This document shows, one piece after another, positions 1 through 6,764 of a stretch of 18,625 bases of DNA. Position 1 is the stretch's first letter, and each line of letters opens with the position of its first letter. The notes under the pieces are model-generated. The model was not told the origin of the DNA. It did no database searches and saw only the letters and a list, made by a program, of their open reading frames with translations. The translations under genes and the position numbers were made by a program. The DNA is from an uncultured Eubacteriales bacterium (GTDB lineage Bacteria; Bacillota; Clostridia; Oscillospirales; CAG-272). Where the stretch lies: positions 1 through 18,625 of the forward strand of contig CAKSNQ010000032.1 of NCBI GenBank assembly GCA_934476315.1, read 5' to 3'.

Positions 1-77
1 CCGATACCGTAGATGTAGGTCAGTGCGATCTCAACGCGCTTGTTGTTCGGAATATCAACACCAGCTATACGAGCCAT
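1..77 (-). CDS. rpsM: 30S ribosomal protein S13, 5' part only (partial)
   Basis: Only the first 25 codons are present; the gene runs off the left edge of the window. The visible N-terminus begins MARIAGVDIPNNKR, the usual start of bacterial S13, a small-subunit head protein that contacts P-site tRNA and the large subunit. It follows rpmJ by 46 nt, with an AAGGTG Shine-Dalgarno about 10 nt before the ATG. The infA-rpmJ-rpsM order is the standard transition from the spc to the alpha operon in Firmicutes, so rpsK, rpsD, rpoA and rplQ are expected beyond the edge. Confidence 0.95.
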   Translation of the reverse strand, partial: MARIAGVDIPNNKRVEIALTYIYGI

Positions 78-123
78 GTTCTTATTTCACCTTTCTGTAT
101 GGTTTTTGTGTGGCTGACCGCGA

Positions 124-237
124 TTAACCCTGCGTTTGCTTGTGCTTGGGGTTTTCGCAGATGACCATGACCTTGCCATGTCTCTTAATGATCTTGCACT
201 TGTCGCAGATCTTTTTGACAGACGGTTTTACCTTCAT
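124..237 (-). CDS. rpmJ: 50S ribosomal protein L36 (zinc form)
   Basis: This 37-residue protein begins MKVKPSVKKICDKCK and is typical of L36, the smallest large-subunit protein. Cys11, Cys14, Cys27 and His32 form the C-x2-C-x12-C-x4-H zinc site of the C+ form, as opposed to the zinc-free paralogue made under zinc starvation. Many annotation pipelines would miss it because of its size. It starts at ATG (235-237), 22 nt downstream of the infA stop, behind an AAAGGATG-like ribosome binding site. Confidence 0.96.
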   Translation of the reverse strand: MKVKPSVKKICDKCKIIKRHGKVMVICENPKHKQTQG

Positions 238-259
238 AGGATAATCATCCTTTCTAAAC

Positions 260-478
260 TTATTTGGCACGCCAAGTGATACGCCCCTTATCCAGGTCGT
301 AGACAGAGACCTCGACGGTCACTTTGTCACCGGGCAGTATCTTGATATAATTCATGCGCAGCTTTCCCGAAATGTGAGCAGTAATGACATGCTCATTCGG
401 GAGCTTGACCTTGAAGGTGGCATTCGGGAGCGCCTCCTGAACCACGCCTTCAAATTCAATCACATCGTCCTTCGACAG
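260..478 (-). CDS. infA: Translation initiation factor IF-1, probably starting at CTG
   Basis: The protein is a single S1-like OB fold that binds the 30S A site during initiation. The core contains the conserved HISGKLRMNYIKILPGDKV block and ends GRITWRAK, as in the family. From the CTG at 476-478 the product is 72 residues, (M)SKDDVIEFEG..., the normal IF-1 length. The first conventional start in frame is GTG at 461-463, which would give 67 residues and remove the usual N-terminal Ser-Lys-Asp-Asp. An AAGGAGG Shine-Dalgarno sits 7 nt from the CTG but 22 nt from the GTG, so spacing and family length both favour CTG. The gene lies between map and rpmJ, as usual. The gene identity is certain; the start codon is an inference. 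Confidence 0.93.
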   Translation of the reverse strand: MSKDDVIEFEGVVQEALPNATFKVKLPNEHVITAHISGKLRMNYIKILPGDKVTVEVSVYDLDKGRITWRAK

Positions 479-484
479 AAAAAT

Positions 485-492
485 CCCTCCTT
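485..492 (-). promoter_or_regulatory. Shine-Dalgarno that decides the infA start
   Basis: On the minus strand this reads AAGGAGGG. It is the only strong ribosome binding site between map and infA. It is placed 6-7 nt from the CTG codon at 476-478. The in-frame ATT at 482-484 touches it, so that codon is too close to serve as a start. Confidence 0.75.
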
Positions 493-521
493 CCCAACGT
501 TGCTTTGTTGTAACAGAACAA

Positions 522-1283
522 TCAGAATTGCGAATCCACTTGCGTGAGGATTTCGACCTCGCCGCCCACCAGCGCGATGGTGTTTTCGTAGTGTGCCGAC
601 AGCTTGTGATCGGCGGTAGTCACCGTCCAGCCGTCCTCGTGCTCCACGACGTTTTCCGTCCCGACGTTGACCATCGGTTCGATTGCGATCGTCATGCCGT
701 TGCACAAACGAACACCGCGTCCCGGCGTTCCGTAATTAGGAACATCGGGTAGCTCATGCAGCTCGGCGCCGACACCGTGACCGATGTAGCGCTTGACCGT
801 CGAAAAACCGTTTTCCACCACATAAGAGTCAATCGCGTGGCCGACATCGCCCAGGCGATTTCCGACTCTCACGGCGGAAACTCCGCGGAAAAAGCTCTCC
901 CGCGTCACGTCGATCAGCCGCTGTGCCTCCTTGGACACATGACCGACCGCGATCGTCCGGGCGCTGTCCCCGTGAAATCCCTTGTAAAAGGCGCCGACGT
1001 CGATCTTGACCAGGTCGCCGTTTTTGATGACGCACTTTTTGGAGGGGATTCCGTGGATGACTTCTTCGTTGATGCTGATGCAGGCGCTGGCGGGAAAACC
1101 GCCGTAGCCAAGGAACGAAGGACGCGCACCCGCGCGCACGATGAAGTCATGAATGACCCGGTCGAGCTCGTAGGTGGTAATTCCATCGCGCAGGTGGTCG
1201 CGGGCAAGGAGCAAAGCCTCACCCGTGATTCGCCCCGCATCGCGCATCGCCGCAATTTGCAGTGAATTTTTAACTTGTATCAT
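522..1283 (-). CDS. map: Methionine aminopeptidase, type I
   Basis: This cytosolic metalloenzyme removes the initiator Met from nascent proteins. It is 253 residues long with a pita-bread fold and no N-terminal extension, as in type Ia enzymes. All five expected metal ligands are visible: Asp95 (KIDVG), Asp106 (HGDSART), His169 (GHGVG), Glu202 (IEPM) and Glu233 (YENTI). The ATG lies 1 nt after the adk stop and the GAGG ribosome binding site is inside the adk 3' end, so translation is probably coupled. An in-frame upstream extension exists but runs into adk and has no family support. The adk-map-infA order is typical for Firmicutes. Confidence 0.97.
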   Translation of the reverse strand: MIQVKNSLQIAAMRDAGRITGEALLLARDHLRDGITTYELDRVIHDFIVRAGARPSFLGYGGFPASACISINEEVIHGIPSKKCVIKNGDLVKIDVGAFYKGFHGDSARTIAVGHVSKEAQRLIDVTRESFFRGVSAVRVGNRLGDVGHAIDSYVVENGFSTVKRYIGHGVGAELHELPDVPNYGTPGRGVRLCNGMTIAIEPMVNVGTENVVEHEDGWTVTTADHKLSAHYENTIALVGGEVEILTQVDSQF

Positions 1284-1284
1284 G

Positions 1285-1923
1285 TTACGCCTCGATTTTA
1301 CCGAGTGCCTCAAAGATGCGGTCTGTGATCTCACTCACGGCGCCCTGTCCGTCCACGCGGATCAGCTTGCCCTTTGCCTCATAGAACGCAGCAATCGGTT
1401 CTGTTGTCTCATGATACGTCTGCAATCTTTTTTTGACTGTCTCGGCGTTGTCGTCTGCCCGAACGGTCAGCTCGACGCCGCATTTGTCACACACATCCGC
1501 AACCTTGGGAGGATTGTGCTTGACGTGATAGGAAGCACCGCAGGCGCACACGCGGCGACCGCTCATGCGCTCCACGATCACGTCGTCCGGCACATCAATG
1601 CTGACAACAGCATCAATGCGCACTCCCATGGCGTCCAGCGCCTGTGCCTGAGGCAGCGAGCGCGGGAAGCCATCCAAAAGGAAGCCGTTTTTGCAGGAAT
1701 CTGTCGAAAGATAGTCCTTGATAATCCCGATCACGACTTCATCGGGAACGAGCTGTCCGGCGTCCATAAAGGACTTTGCCTTCTTGCCCATTTCCGTTCC
1801 GTCCTTGATCGCGCGGCGGAGGGTATCCCCCGTCGAAATGGTCGGAATATGAAATTTCTCTGAAATCTTCGCGGCTTGGGTACCCTTACCCGCGCCGGGA
1901 GCGCCCATTAAAATTAAATTCAT
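1285..1923 (-). CDS. adk: Adenylate kinase with zinc-binding lid
   Basis: The enzyme interconverts ATP + AMP and 2 ADP in the cytosol. At 212 residues it has the normal long-lid bacterial length. The P-loop GAPGAGKGT is at residues 7-15, the AMP-binding TGDTLR at 31-36, and the NMP/lid hinge motif DGFPRS at 84-89. The lid carries Cys126, Cys128, Cys145 and Cys148, the metal site found in Gram-positive enzymes, although the first pair is C-x-C and not the C-x2-C I would expect. The chosen ATG (MNLILMGAPG) is the only start that gives the family N-terminus. A GGAGG lies 12 nt upstream, a rather long spacing. The gene follows secY by 31 nt. Confidence 0.97.
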   Translation of the reverse strand: MNLILMGAPGAGKGTQAAKISEKFHIPTISTGDTLRRAIKDGTEMGKKAKSFMDAGQLVPDEVVIGIIKDYLSTDSCKNGFLLDGFPRSLPQAQALDAMGVRIDAVVSIDVPDDVIVERMSGRRVCACGASYHVKHNPPKVADVCDKCGVELTVRADDNAETVKKRLQTYHETTEPIAAFYEAKGKLIRVDGQGAVSEITDRIFEALGKIEA

Positions 1924-1954
1924 GCCAATACCATGCCTCCGTATGGGAAGTAGA

Positions 1955-3289
1955 TCAATCAAGGAAGCCCTTGTAGTTACGCATTGCGAGCTGGGATTCC
2001 AGCGCGCGGAAGGTTTCCAGCGCCACACCGACCACGATCAGAAGCGAGGAGCCTCCGAACGCAAGACCCGCGAACGAACCCTTGAAGCAAAGGTTGATCA
2101 GCATGGGGAAGCCGGCGATGAACGCAAGGAACACAGCGCCGATCGTTGTAATCCGGTTCAGGATTCTCGTGATATAATCGGACGTCGGCTTGCCCGGACG
2201 GATGCCGGGGACCGAACCGCCCTGGCTTCTGATATTATTGGACACCTCAACCGGGTTGAAGGAGATCATAATATAGAAGTAAGAGAACAGGAAGATCAGC
2301 ACGATATACACGATCAGATACGGCCATGTTGCGGCGCTGAACCAGTTTTCCACGAACTTGTAGAACCAGTTGTCATGATTCTTAATGAATCCGGCAATGG
2401 TTGCGGGGATAGAAACGATCGAGCTGGCGAAGATGATCGGCATAACGCCTGCCATGTTCATCTTCAGGGGAAGGTTGCTCGTCTGTCCGCCGTACATTTT
2501 ACGACCGACCTGACGCTTTGCGTACTGGATCGGGATGCGTCTTTCCGACTCGGTGAACCACACGATCAGGTACACAATGGCGATCGTGATTGCGATGGAA
2601 AGGATGGACTTGACAAGACCCAGCCAGCTGAAGCCCGCGAACACGTTGTTCGCCGAGGTCTTGGTGAAAGTCATTGCCCAGACCGTACCGAGCAGCGCGG
2701 TGGCACGGGAGATGATGTTGGCGAAAAGGATGATGGAGATACCGTTGCCGATACCGAACTCATTGACTTTTTCCGCCAGCCACATCACCAAAGCGGCGCC
2801 TGCGCAGAAGCATGCAATGATGACAACCTTTCCGAAGAAGGTCTGACCGCTTGCCGTCAGGTAGCTGTTACCGTTGTAACCCGCGTCCAGAAGCGTGGCG
2901 AAGCCGTAGCTGGTGACAAGCGCCAGCGCGACCGTTACCCAACGGGTAAGAGTCGTCAGCTTTTTCTTGCCCGCCTCGCCGTCCTTTGCCCAACGCTCAA
3001 GCGCGGGGATGGCGATGGTCAACAGCTGTACCACGATGGATGCCGTGATATACGGCGAAACGCCCAGAGCGAACAGCGTACCGTTTGTAAACGCGTCACC
3101 CGAGAGCAGGCTCATATACTGGAACAGAGAACCTGCCGTCTGCTCTGCAAAGATCGACATCATTTCGGAATTGATAAAAGGAACCGGGATATTTGCTCCC
3201 AAACGATACAGAACAATGATCAGCAAGGTAAAGAGGAGCTTCTTTTTCAGTTCCGGGACCTTCCAAGCATTTTTTAATGTCTGTATCAT
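1955..3289 (-). CDS. secY: Protein translocase subunit SecY
   Basis: SecY is the channel of the Sec translocon in the cytoplasmic membrane, partnered by SecE and SecG and driven by SecA or the ribosome. The 444-residue product has about ten hydrophobic segments, a basic cytosolic N-terminus (LKNAWKVPELKKK), the plug-adjacent region near IPVPFINSE, and cytosolic loops such as the SERRIPIQYAKRQVG block. A TTG at 3293-3295 could add two residues and overlaps the rplO stop. I prefer the ATG at 3287-3289 because a GAGGTG site in the rplO 3' end is about 8 nt away. Position between rplO and adk is canonical for the spc operon. Confidence 0.98.
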   Translation of the reverse strand: MIQTLKNAWKVPELKKKLLFTLLIIVLYRLGANIPVPFINSEMMSIFAEQTAGSLFQYMSLLSGDAFTNGTLFALGVSPYITASIVVQLLTIAIPALERWAKDGEAGKKKLTTLTRWVTVALALVTSYGFATLLDAGYNGNSYLTASGQTFFGKVVIIACFCAGAALVMWLAEKVNEFGIGNGISIILFANIISRATALLGTVWAMTFTKTSANNVFAGFSWLGLVKSILSIAITIAIVYLIVWFTESERRIPIQYAKRQVGRKMYGGQTSNLPLKMNMAGVMPIIFASSIVSIPATIAGFIKNHDNWFYKFVENWFSAATWPYLIVYIVLIFLFSYFYIMISFNPVEVSNNIRSQGGSVPGIRPGKPTSDYITRILNRITTIGAVFLAFIAGFPMLINLCFKGSFAGLAFGGSSLLIVVGVALETFRALESQLAMRNYKGFLD

Positions 3290-3291
3290 CG

Positions 3292-3732
3292 TCAAGCCAC
3301 CTCAGTCTTTCCGCCAGCTGCTTCGATCTTTTCCTTAGCAGTTGCAGAAAAGACTGCCGCTTTGACGGTGATTTTCTTTGTGATTTCGCCCTTGCCGAGG
3401 ACCTTCACGCCATCGAGCAGTGCGCGAATGACTTTTGCGTCAAGCAGAGCCTGCGCATCGACCACCGCACCATCCTCAAAGCGATTGAGGTCTTCCACAT
3501 TGACGATTGCGTAATTGTGTGCGAAGTGATTGGTAAAACCGCGCTTCGGCAACTTTCTGTAAAGCGGGATCTGACCACCCTCGAAGCCTGGACGGACACC
3601 GCCACCGCTCCGTGCATTCTGACCCTTGTGACCCTTGCCTGCGGTCTTTCCGTTGCCGGAACCGGTGCCGCGGCCCTTGCGCCATGCCGCCTTAGCAGAA
3701 CCTTCAGCGGGAGAGAGTTCATGAAGTTTCAT
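3292..3732 (-). CDS. rplO: 50S ribosomal protein L15
   Basis: L15 is a late-assembling large-subunit protein. The 146-residue product has the family's glycine-rich basic N-terminal extension (GRGTGSGNGKTAGKGHKGQ, about residues 20-38), the RSGGGVRPGFEGGQ segment, and the globular C-terminal domain. It starts at ATG 3730-3732 with GGAGG 8 nt upstream; that site overlaps the rpmD stop region. Its own stop lies only 2 nt from the secY ATG, which suggests coupled translation with secY, the usual arrangement in bacteria. Confidence 0.98.
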   Translation of the reverse strand: MKLHELSPAEGSAKAAWRKGRGTGSGNGKTAGKGHKGQNARSGGGVRPGFEGGQIPLYRKLPKRGFTNHFAHNYAIVNVEDLNRFEDGAVVDAQALLDAKVIRALLDGVKVLGKGEITKKITVKAAVFSATAKEKIEAAGGKTEVA

Positions 3733-3744
3733 TGTGCTACCTCC

Positions 3745-3927
3745 TTATGCCTTCTCTACGGTTTCAACCGAAACCAGGTGTGCGAGGACTTTGATTTTGC
3801 CGTCAAGAGCAGCATTTTCCTCAAAGACCCGAGAGTTTCCGATCTTGCGCAAACCCAGCGACGCAGCAGTTGCCTTCTGGTTGGGGAGAGCGCCGATCAA
3901 GCTCTTTTTCAAAGTAACCTTTTTCAT
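3745..3927 (-). CDS. rpmD: 50S ribosomal protein L30
   Basis: This 60-residue product has the beta-alpha-beta-alpha-beta L30 fold, with the signatures KVTLKKSLIG at the N-terminus and LGLRKIGNS in the middle. It is a core large-subunit protein that is present in most but not all bacteria. The ATG at 3925-3927 is preceded by a TAAGGAGGAG sequence that contains both the rpsE stop and the ribosome binding site. It is flanked by rpsE and rplO, as expected. Confidence 0.97.
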   Translation of the reverse strand: MKKVTLKKSLIGALPNQKATAASLGLRKIGNSRVFEENAALDGKIKVLAHLVSVETVEKA

Positions 3928-3939
3928 GTCCGCTCCTCC

Positions 3940-4443
3940 TTAACCTTTGACCTGCTCCACCGAGATGTCACGGATCTTCGCGACCTCCTCGACAGAACGG
4001 AGCTGCTGCAAGCCTGCCATCGTTGCCTTGACAACGTTGGTCGGGTTGTTGGAGCGCAGGCACTTCGCACGGATGTTGGAAATACCGACAGCCTCCAGCA
4101 CGGCTCTGACCTTACCGCCGGCGATAATACCGGTACCGGGAGCGGCAGGCTTCAGAAGAACCTTACCTGCGCCGAAGACACCGAGAATCTCGTGCGGAAT
4201 GGTCGTTCCCTTCAGGGAGACCGTAATCATATTTTTCTTTGCGTCCTCGATGCCCTTGCGGATTGCCTCCGGCACCTCAGCCGCCTTACCAAGACCGATG
4301 CCGACATGACCGTTGCCATCGCCGACGACCATCAGCGCGGCAAAACGAGCGATACGACCGCCCTTGACTGTCTTGCAAACACGGTTCAGAGCTATCAGAT
4401 TTTCATGCAAATCCAGCTCTTCGGGATTGATTTTGTTAATCAT
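3940..4443 (-). CDS. rpsE: 30S ribosomal protein S5
   Basis: S5 acts in decoding fidelity and forms part of the mRNA entry channel with S3 and S4. The 167-residue product has the N-terminal double-stranded RNA-binding domain (NRVCKTVKGGRIARFAALMV) and the C-terminal S5 domain containing KVLLKPAAPGTGIIAGG. I chose ATG 4441-4443 because GGAGG lies 5 nt upstream. A TTG four codons earlier would overlap that ribosome binding site. Unlike its neighbours, the gene is preceded by a long, hairpin-filled spacer (4444-4518). Confidence 0.97.
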   Translation of the reverse strand: MINKINPEELDLHENLIALNRVCKTVKGGRIARFAALMVVGDGNGHVGIGLGKAAEVPEAIRKGIEDAKKNMITVSLKGTTIPHEILGVFGAGKVLLKPAAPGTGIIAGGKVRAVLEAVGISNIRAKCLRSNNPTNVVKATMAGLQQLRSVEEVAKIRDISVEQVKG

Positions 4444-4518
4444 TTTTTCCTCCAAATGATGTTCAATTTTGTTGATTGAACAGTGTACAAACCGGAATCC
4501 GGTCGGCGCAAGCGCCGA
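4444..4518 (-). promoter_or_regulatory. Structured rplR-rpsE spacer with three hairpins
   Basis: Three perfect inverted repeats fill this 75-nt spacer. In transcript order they are TCGGCG/CGCCGA with a 4-nt loop (4503-4518), which begins directly after the rplR stop; ACCGG/CCGGT with a 3-nt loop (4491-4503), sharing one base with the first; and TGTTCAAT/ATTGAACA with a 7-nt loop (4460-4482), ending about 10 nt before the rpsE Shine-Dalgarno. No U-run follows any of them, so these are not typical terminators. A role in mRNA processing or in control of S5 translation is inference. Confidence 0.6.
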
Positions 4519-4890
4519 TCAGAACTTCAGGCCGCCCTCGCGAGCGCCTTCCGCCAACTCCGATACACGTCCGTGATACAGATAGCCACCACGGTCGAAC
4601 ACGACTTCGGTGATACCCATAGCAACCGCCTTCTCGGCAATTTCCTTGCCGACTGCGCGAGCCGCAACTTTGTTGCCTCCGTTTCCTTCATACCCCTTAC
4701 CGAAGGTAGAAGCGCTGACCAGTGTCTTACCGGTGCCCTCATTGGCAGTGTCGTCAATGATTTGCGCACTGATGTTGGCATTGGAACGGTATACAGCAAG
4801 GCGAGGGCACGCAGCGGTGCCGGAGATGTGCTGTCTGACTCTCTTATGTCTCTTAAGACGAGCCTTGTTTTTATCTTTTCTTGAAACCAT
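4519..4890 (-). CDS. rplR: 50S ribosomal protein L18
   Basis: L18 binds 5S rRNA together with L5 and anchors it to the central protuberance. The 123-residue product has the short basic N-terminus (SRKDKNKARLKRHKRVR) and the family blocks RLAVYRSNANISAQIIDD and FDRGGYLYHGRV, ending EGGLKF. It starts at ATG 4888-4890 with AAAGGAG about 12 nt upstream. The stop codon abuts the first hairpin of the following spacer. Confidence 0.97.
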   Translation of the reverse strand: MVSRKDKNKARLKRHKRVRQHISGTAACPRLAVYRSNANISAQIIDDTANEGTGKTLVSASTFGKGYEGNGGNKVAARAVGKEIAEKAVAMGITEVVFDRGGYLYHGRVSELAEGAREGGLKF

Positions 4891-4911
4891 CTTTCAGCTA
4901 CGCTCCTTTCA

Positions 4912-5460
4912 TTATTTGCCCTTGCCACCGGCCTTACCGGCCTTGCGACGGATGACCTCATCGGAATACTTGACGCCCTTGCCGTGATACGGCTCAGGCT
5001 TACGGTAGGAGCGGATGACAGCGGCGATCTGACCGACCTCCTGCTTGTCTGCGCCCTTCACGATGATGGTGTTGGGATCAGGGACTTCAAATTTGATGTC
5101 CGCGGGAGCTTCCACCGTAATGGGGTGGGAGTGACCCAGGTTGAGCAGCAGGTTCTTGCCCTGCAGAGCGCACTTGTAACCGACGCCGACGATCTGCAGC
5201 GTCTTGGAGTAACCGGTGGAAACACCGATGACCATGTTTTCAAGCAGAGCGCGCGTCAAGCCGTGCAGACTTCTGTTCTCCTGCTCATCGTCCGGACGGG
5301 TGACCGTCAGAACATTACCGTCCAGCGCCAGCTGCATGTTGGCATTGAACTTCTGGGAAAGGGTTCCCAGGGGGCCCTTCACGGTAACAACATTCTCGTC
5401 GCCGAGGGTAACGGTGACGCCTGCGGGAACTGTGATCGGCATTCTTCCAATTCTTGACAT
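4912..5460 (-). CDS. rplF: 50S ribosomal protein L6
   Basis: L6 lies near the sarcin-ricin loop and the GTPase-associated centre. The 182-residue product begins MSRIGRMPITVPAGV, has the two tandem L6 domains, and carries the C-terminal signature PEPYHGKGVKY. The tail is Lys/Gly-rich (RRKAGKAGGKGK). It starts at ATG 5458-5460 behind GGGAGG. Spacing to rpsH and rplR is about 20 nt on each side. Confidence 0.98.
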   Translation of the reverse strand: MSRIGRMPITVPAGVTVTLGDENVVTVKGPLGTLSQKFNANMQLALDGNVLTVTRPDDEQENRSLHGLTRALLENMVIGVSTGYSKTLQIVGVGYKCALQGKNLLLNLGHSHPITVEAPADIKFEVPDPNTIIVKGADKQEVGQIAAVIRSYRKPEPYHGKGVKYSDEVIRRKAGKAGGKGK

Positions 5461-5481
5461 ATCATATACCTCCCGCTTCTC

Positions 5482-5880
5482 TTACCATACAAAGGCAAGA
5501 ACTTCGCCGCCGACATTCAGTTGACGGGCTTTCTTGTCGGTCATGATACCCTTGGAGGTGGAGACAATCGCCACACCCAGACCGTTCATGACCTTGGGCA
5601 TATCCTCGCAGGAAGCGTAGATACGCAGACCGGGCTTGGACACACGGCGGATGCCGCGAATGACTCTCTGCTTGCCGGCAGCGTACTTCAGCGAAATACG
5701 GATGGTGCCCTGCTTGCCGTCGTCAATGATCTGGTAGCTCTTCACATAGCCCTCTGCGACGAGGATGTCCGCGATGGACTTTTTCATGTTCGATGCAGGA
5801 ACGTCAACAGTTGCATGCTTTGCGTTGCTGGCATTGCGGATTCTGGTGAGCATATCTGCAATTACGTCTGACATTTGCAT
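5482..5880 (-). CDS. rpsH: 30S ribosomal protein S8
   Basis: S8 is a primary 16S rRNA-binding protein (helix 21) and, in E. coli, the translational repressor of the spc operon. The 132-residue product contains DVIADMLTRIRNA near the start and ends with GGEVLAFVW, the typical S8 C-terminus. Two ATGs lie two codons apart. I chose the outer one (5878-5880) because AGGAG is 9 nt upstream. The 131-nt spacer before it is unusually long and highly self-complementary, which matters because S8 is a known autoregulator in other bacteria. Confidence 0.97.
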   Translation of the reverse strand: MQMSDVIADMLTRIRNASNAKHATVDVPASNMKKSIADILVAEGYVKSYQIIDDGKQGTIRISLKYAAGKQRVIRGIRRVSKPGLRIYASCEDMPKVMNGLGVAIVSTSKGIMTDKKARQLNVGGEVLAFVW

Positions 5881-6011
5881 AGTATTTTTCTCCTTTATGC
5901 AAGTAATTTATCTTGCTGCCGGAACATCGCCGGCGGCATATCGGTGGTAAATGGCGCGCCGCCATTCCTTCCGATAGTTGGGAGTACAAATTTTTCCGGT
6001 ATGCGCTATGC
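5881..6011 (-). promoter_or_regulatory. Structured 131-nt rpsN-rpsH spacer, candidate S8 control element
   Basis: In transcript order there is a two-part stem: TATCGG (5971-5976) with CCGATA (5939-5944) encloses AATGGCG/CGCCATT (5960-5966 with 5950-5956). The two helices are separated by an asymmetric internal loop and capped by a 3-nt loop. Next comes GCCGG/CCGGC (5918-5922 with 5930-5934), with an alternative TGCCG/CGGCA pairing. Last is GCAAG/CTTGC (5899-5903 with 5912-5916), ending a few nucleotides before the rpsH Shine-Dalgarno. No U-tract, promoter or convincing small ORF is visible. Binding of S8 or another regulator is inference. Confidence 0.6.
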
Positions 6012-6197
6012 TTACCAGGATGCTTTCTTCACGCCCGGGATCTCGCCCTTGTAAGCGAGATTACGGAAGCAGATACGGCAGATGCCGAACTTGCGGAGAT
6101 AAGCATGAGGACGACCGCAGATCTTGCAGCGGTTGTAGCGGCGGGTCGAGAACTTCTGCTCGCCCTGCTGCTTGAGTATCATTGCTTTCTTTGCCAT
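6012..6197 (-). CDS. rpsN: 30S ribosomal protein S14, type Z (zinc-binding)
   Basis: S14 sits in the head of the small subunit. The 61-residue length and the Cys24-x2-Cys27-x12-Cys40-x2-Cys43 zinc knuckle (NRCKICGRPH ... GICRICFRN) identify the short C+ form used by most Firmicutes. It starts at ATG 6195-6197 (MAKKAMILKQ). A GAGGAGG ribosome binding site overlaps the rplE stop, so translation is probably coupled to L5. A longer reading frame upstream runs through rplE and is not real. Confidence 0.97.
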   Translation of the reverse strand: MAKKAMILKQQGEQKFSTRRYNRCKICGRPHAYLRKFGICRICFRNLAYKGEIPGVKKASW

Positions 6198-6210
6198 CTC
6201 TGTATCCTCC

Positions 6211-6750
6211 TCAGTTTGCAAACGGCGCGCCCAGCTTGGTGAGCAGAGCCTTTGCCTCTTCATCGGTGTTTGCCGTCGTGACGAAGCAGATGTCCATACC
6301 GCGAACCTTGTCAACCTTGTCGTACTCGATTTCCGGGAAGATCAACTGCTCCTTCAGACCGAGCGCGTAGTTGCCGCGTCCGTCGAAGGCATTGGGATTG
6401 ATTCCCTTGAAGTCGCGCACCTTAGGCAGTGCGAAGTTGAACAGTCTGTCCATGAACTCGTACATTTTGTCACCGCGAAGCGTGACCTTGGCGCCGATCT
6501 TCATACCCTCACGGAGCTTGAAGTTTGCGACGGACTTCTTTGCGGTCGTGGGAACCGCCTTCTGACCGGTGATAAGAGTCAGGTCCGAGATCACGCTCTC
6601 GATGACCTTGGAGTTTTCCTTTGCATCGCCCGCGCCGACATTGACAACAATCTTGTCCAGCTTCGGGATCTGCATCACCGACTTATAGCCGAATTCCTTC
6701 ATCAGAGCGGGAGCGATTTCGGCGGTGTACAAATCTTTCAGTCTTGCCAT
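6211..6750 (-). CDS. rplE: 50S ribosomal protein L5
   Basis: L5 binds 5S rRNA and the P-site tRNA elbow and joins the ribosome as part of the 5S particle with L18. The 179-residue product has the family blocks KLDKIVVNVGAGDA, KKSVANFKLREGMKIG and DRLFNFALPKVRDFKGI, then NYALGLKEQLIFPEI. It starts at ATG 6748-6750 with GGAGG 9 nt upstream; that site overlaps the rplX stop. Confidence 0.98.
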   Translation of the reverse strand: MARLKDLYTAEIAPALMKEFGYKSVMQIPKLDKIVVNVGAGDAKENSKVIESVISDLTLITGQKAVPTTAKKSVANFKLREGMKIGAKVTLRGDKMYEFMDRLFNFALPKVRDFKGINPNAFDGRGNYALGLKEQLIFPEIEYDKVDKVRGMDICFVTTANTDEEAKALLTKLGAPFAN

Positions 6751-6764
6751 CTTCCACTACCTCC

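Noticed and set aside
1921..1936. Four-codon micro-ORF (ATG GTA TTG GCA TGA) overlapping the adk start
   Set aside because: Its ATG is only 1 nt from the GGAGG, too close for initiation; the overlap with the adk ATG is probably chance.
1922..3277. 451-codon plus-strand open frame antisense to secY
   Set aside because: It mirrors secY codon by codon, is full of His/Asp/Arg runs typical of antisense translation, and has no family resemblance or ribosome binding site.
5804..5989. 61-codon minus-strand frame over the rpsN-rpsH spacer
   Set aside because: The AAGGA near its inner ATG touches the start codon, and it overlaps rpsH out of frame; the spacer is better explained as structured RNA.
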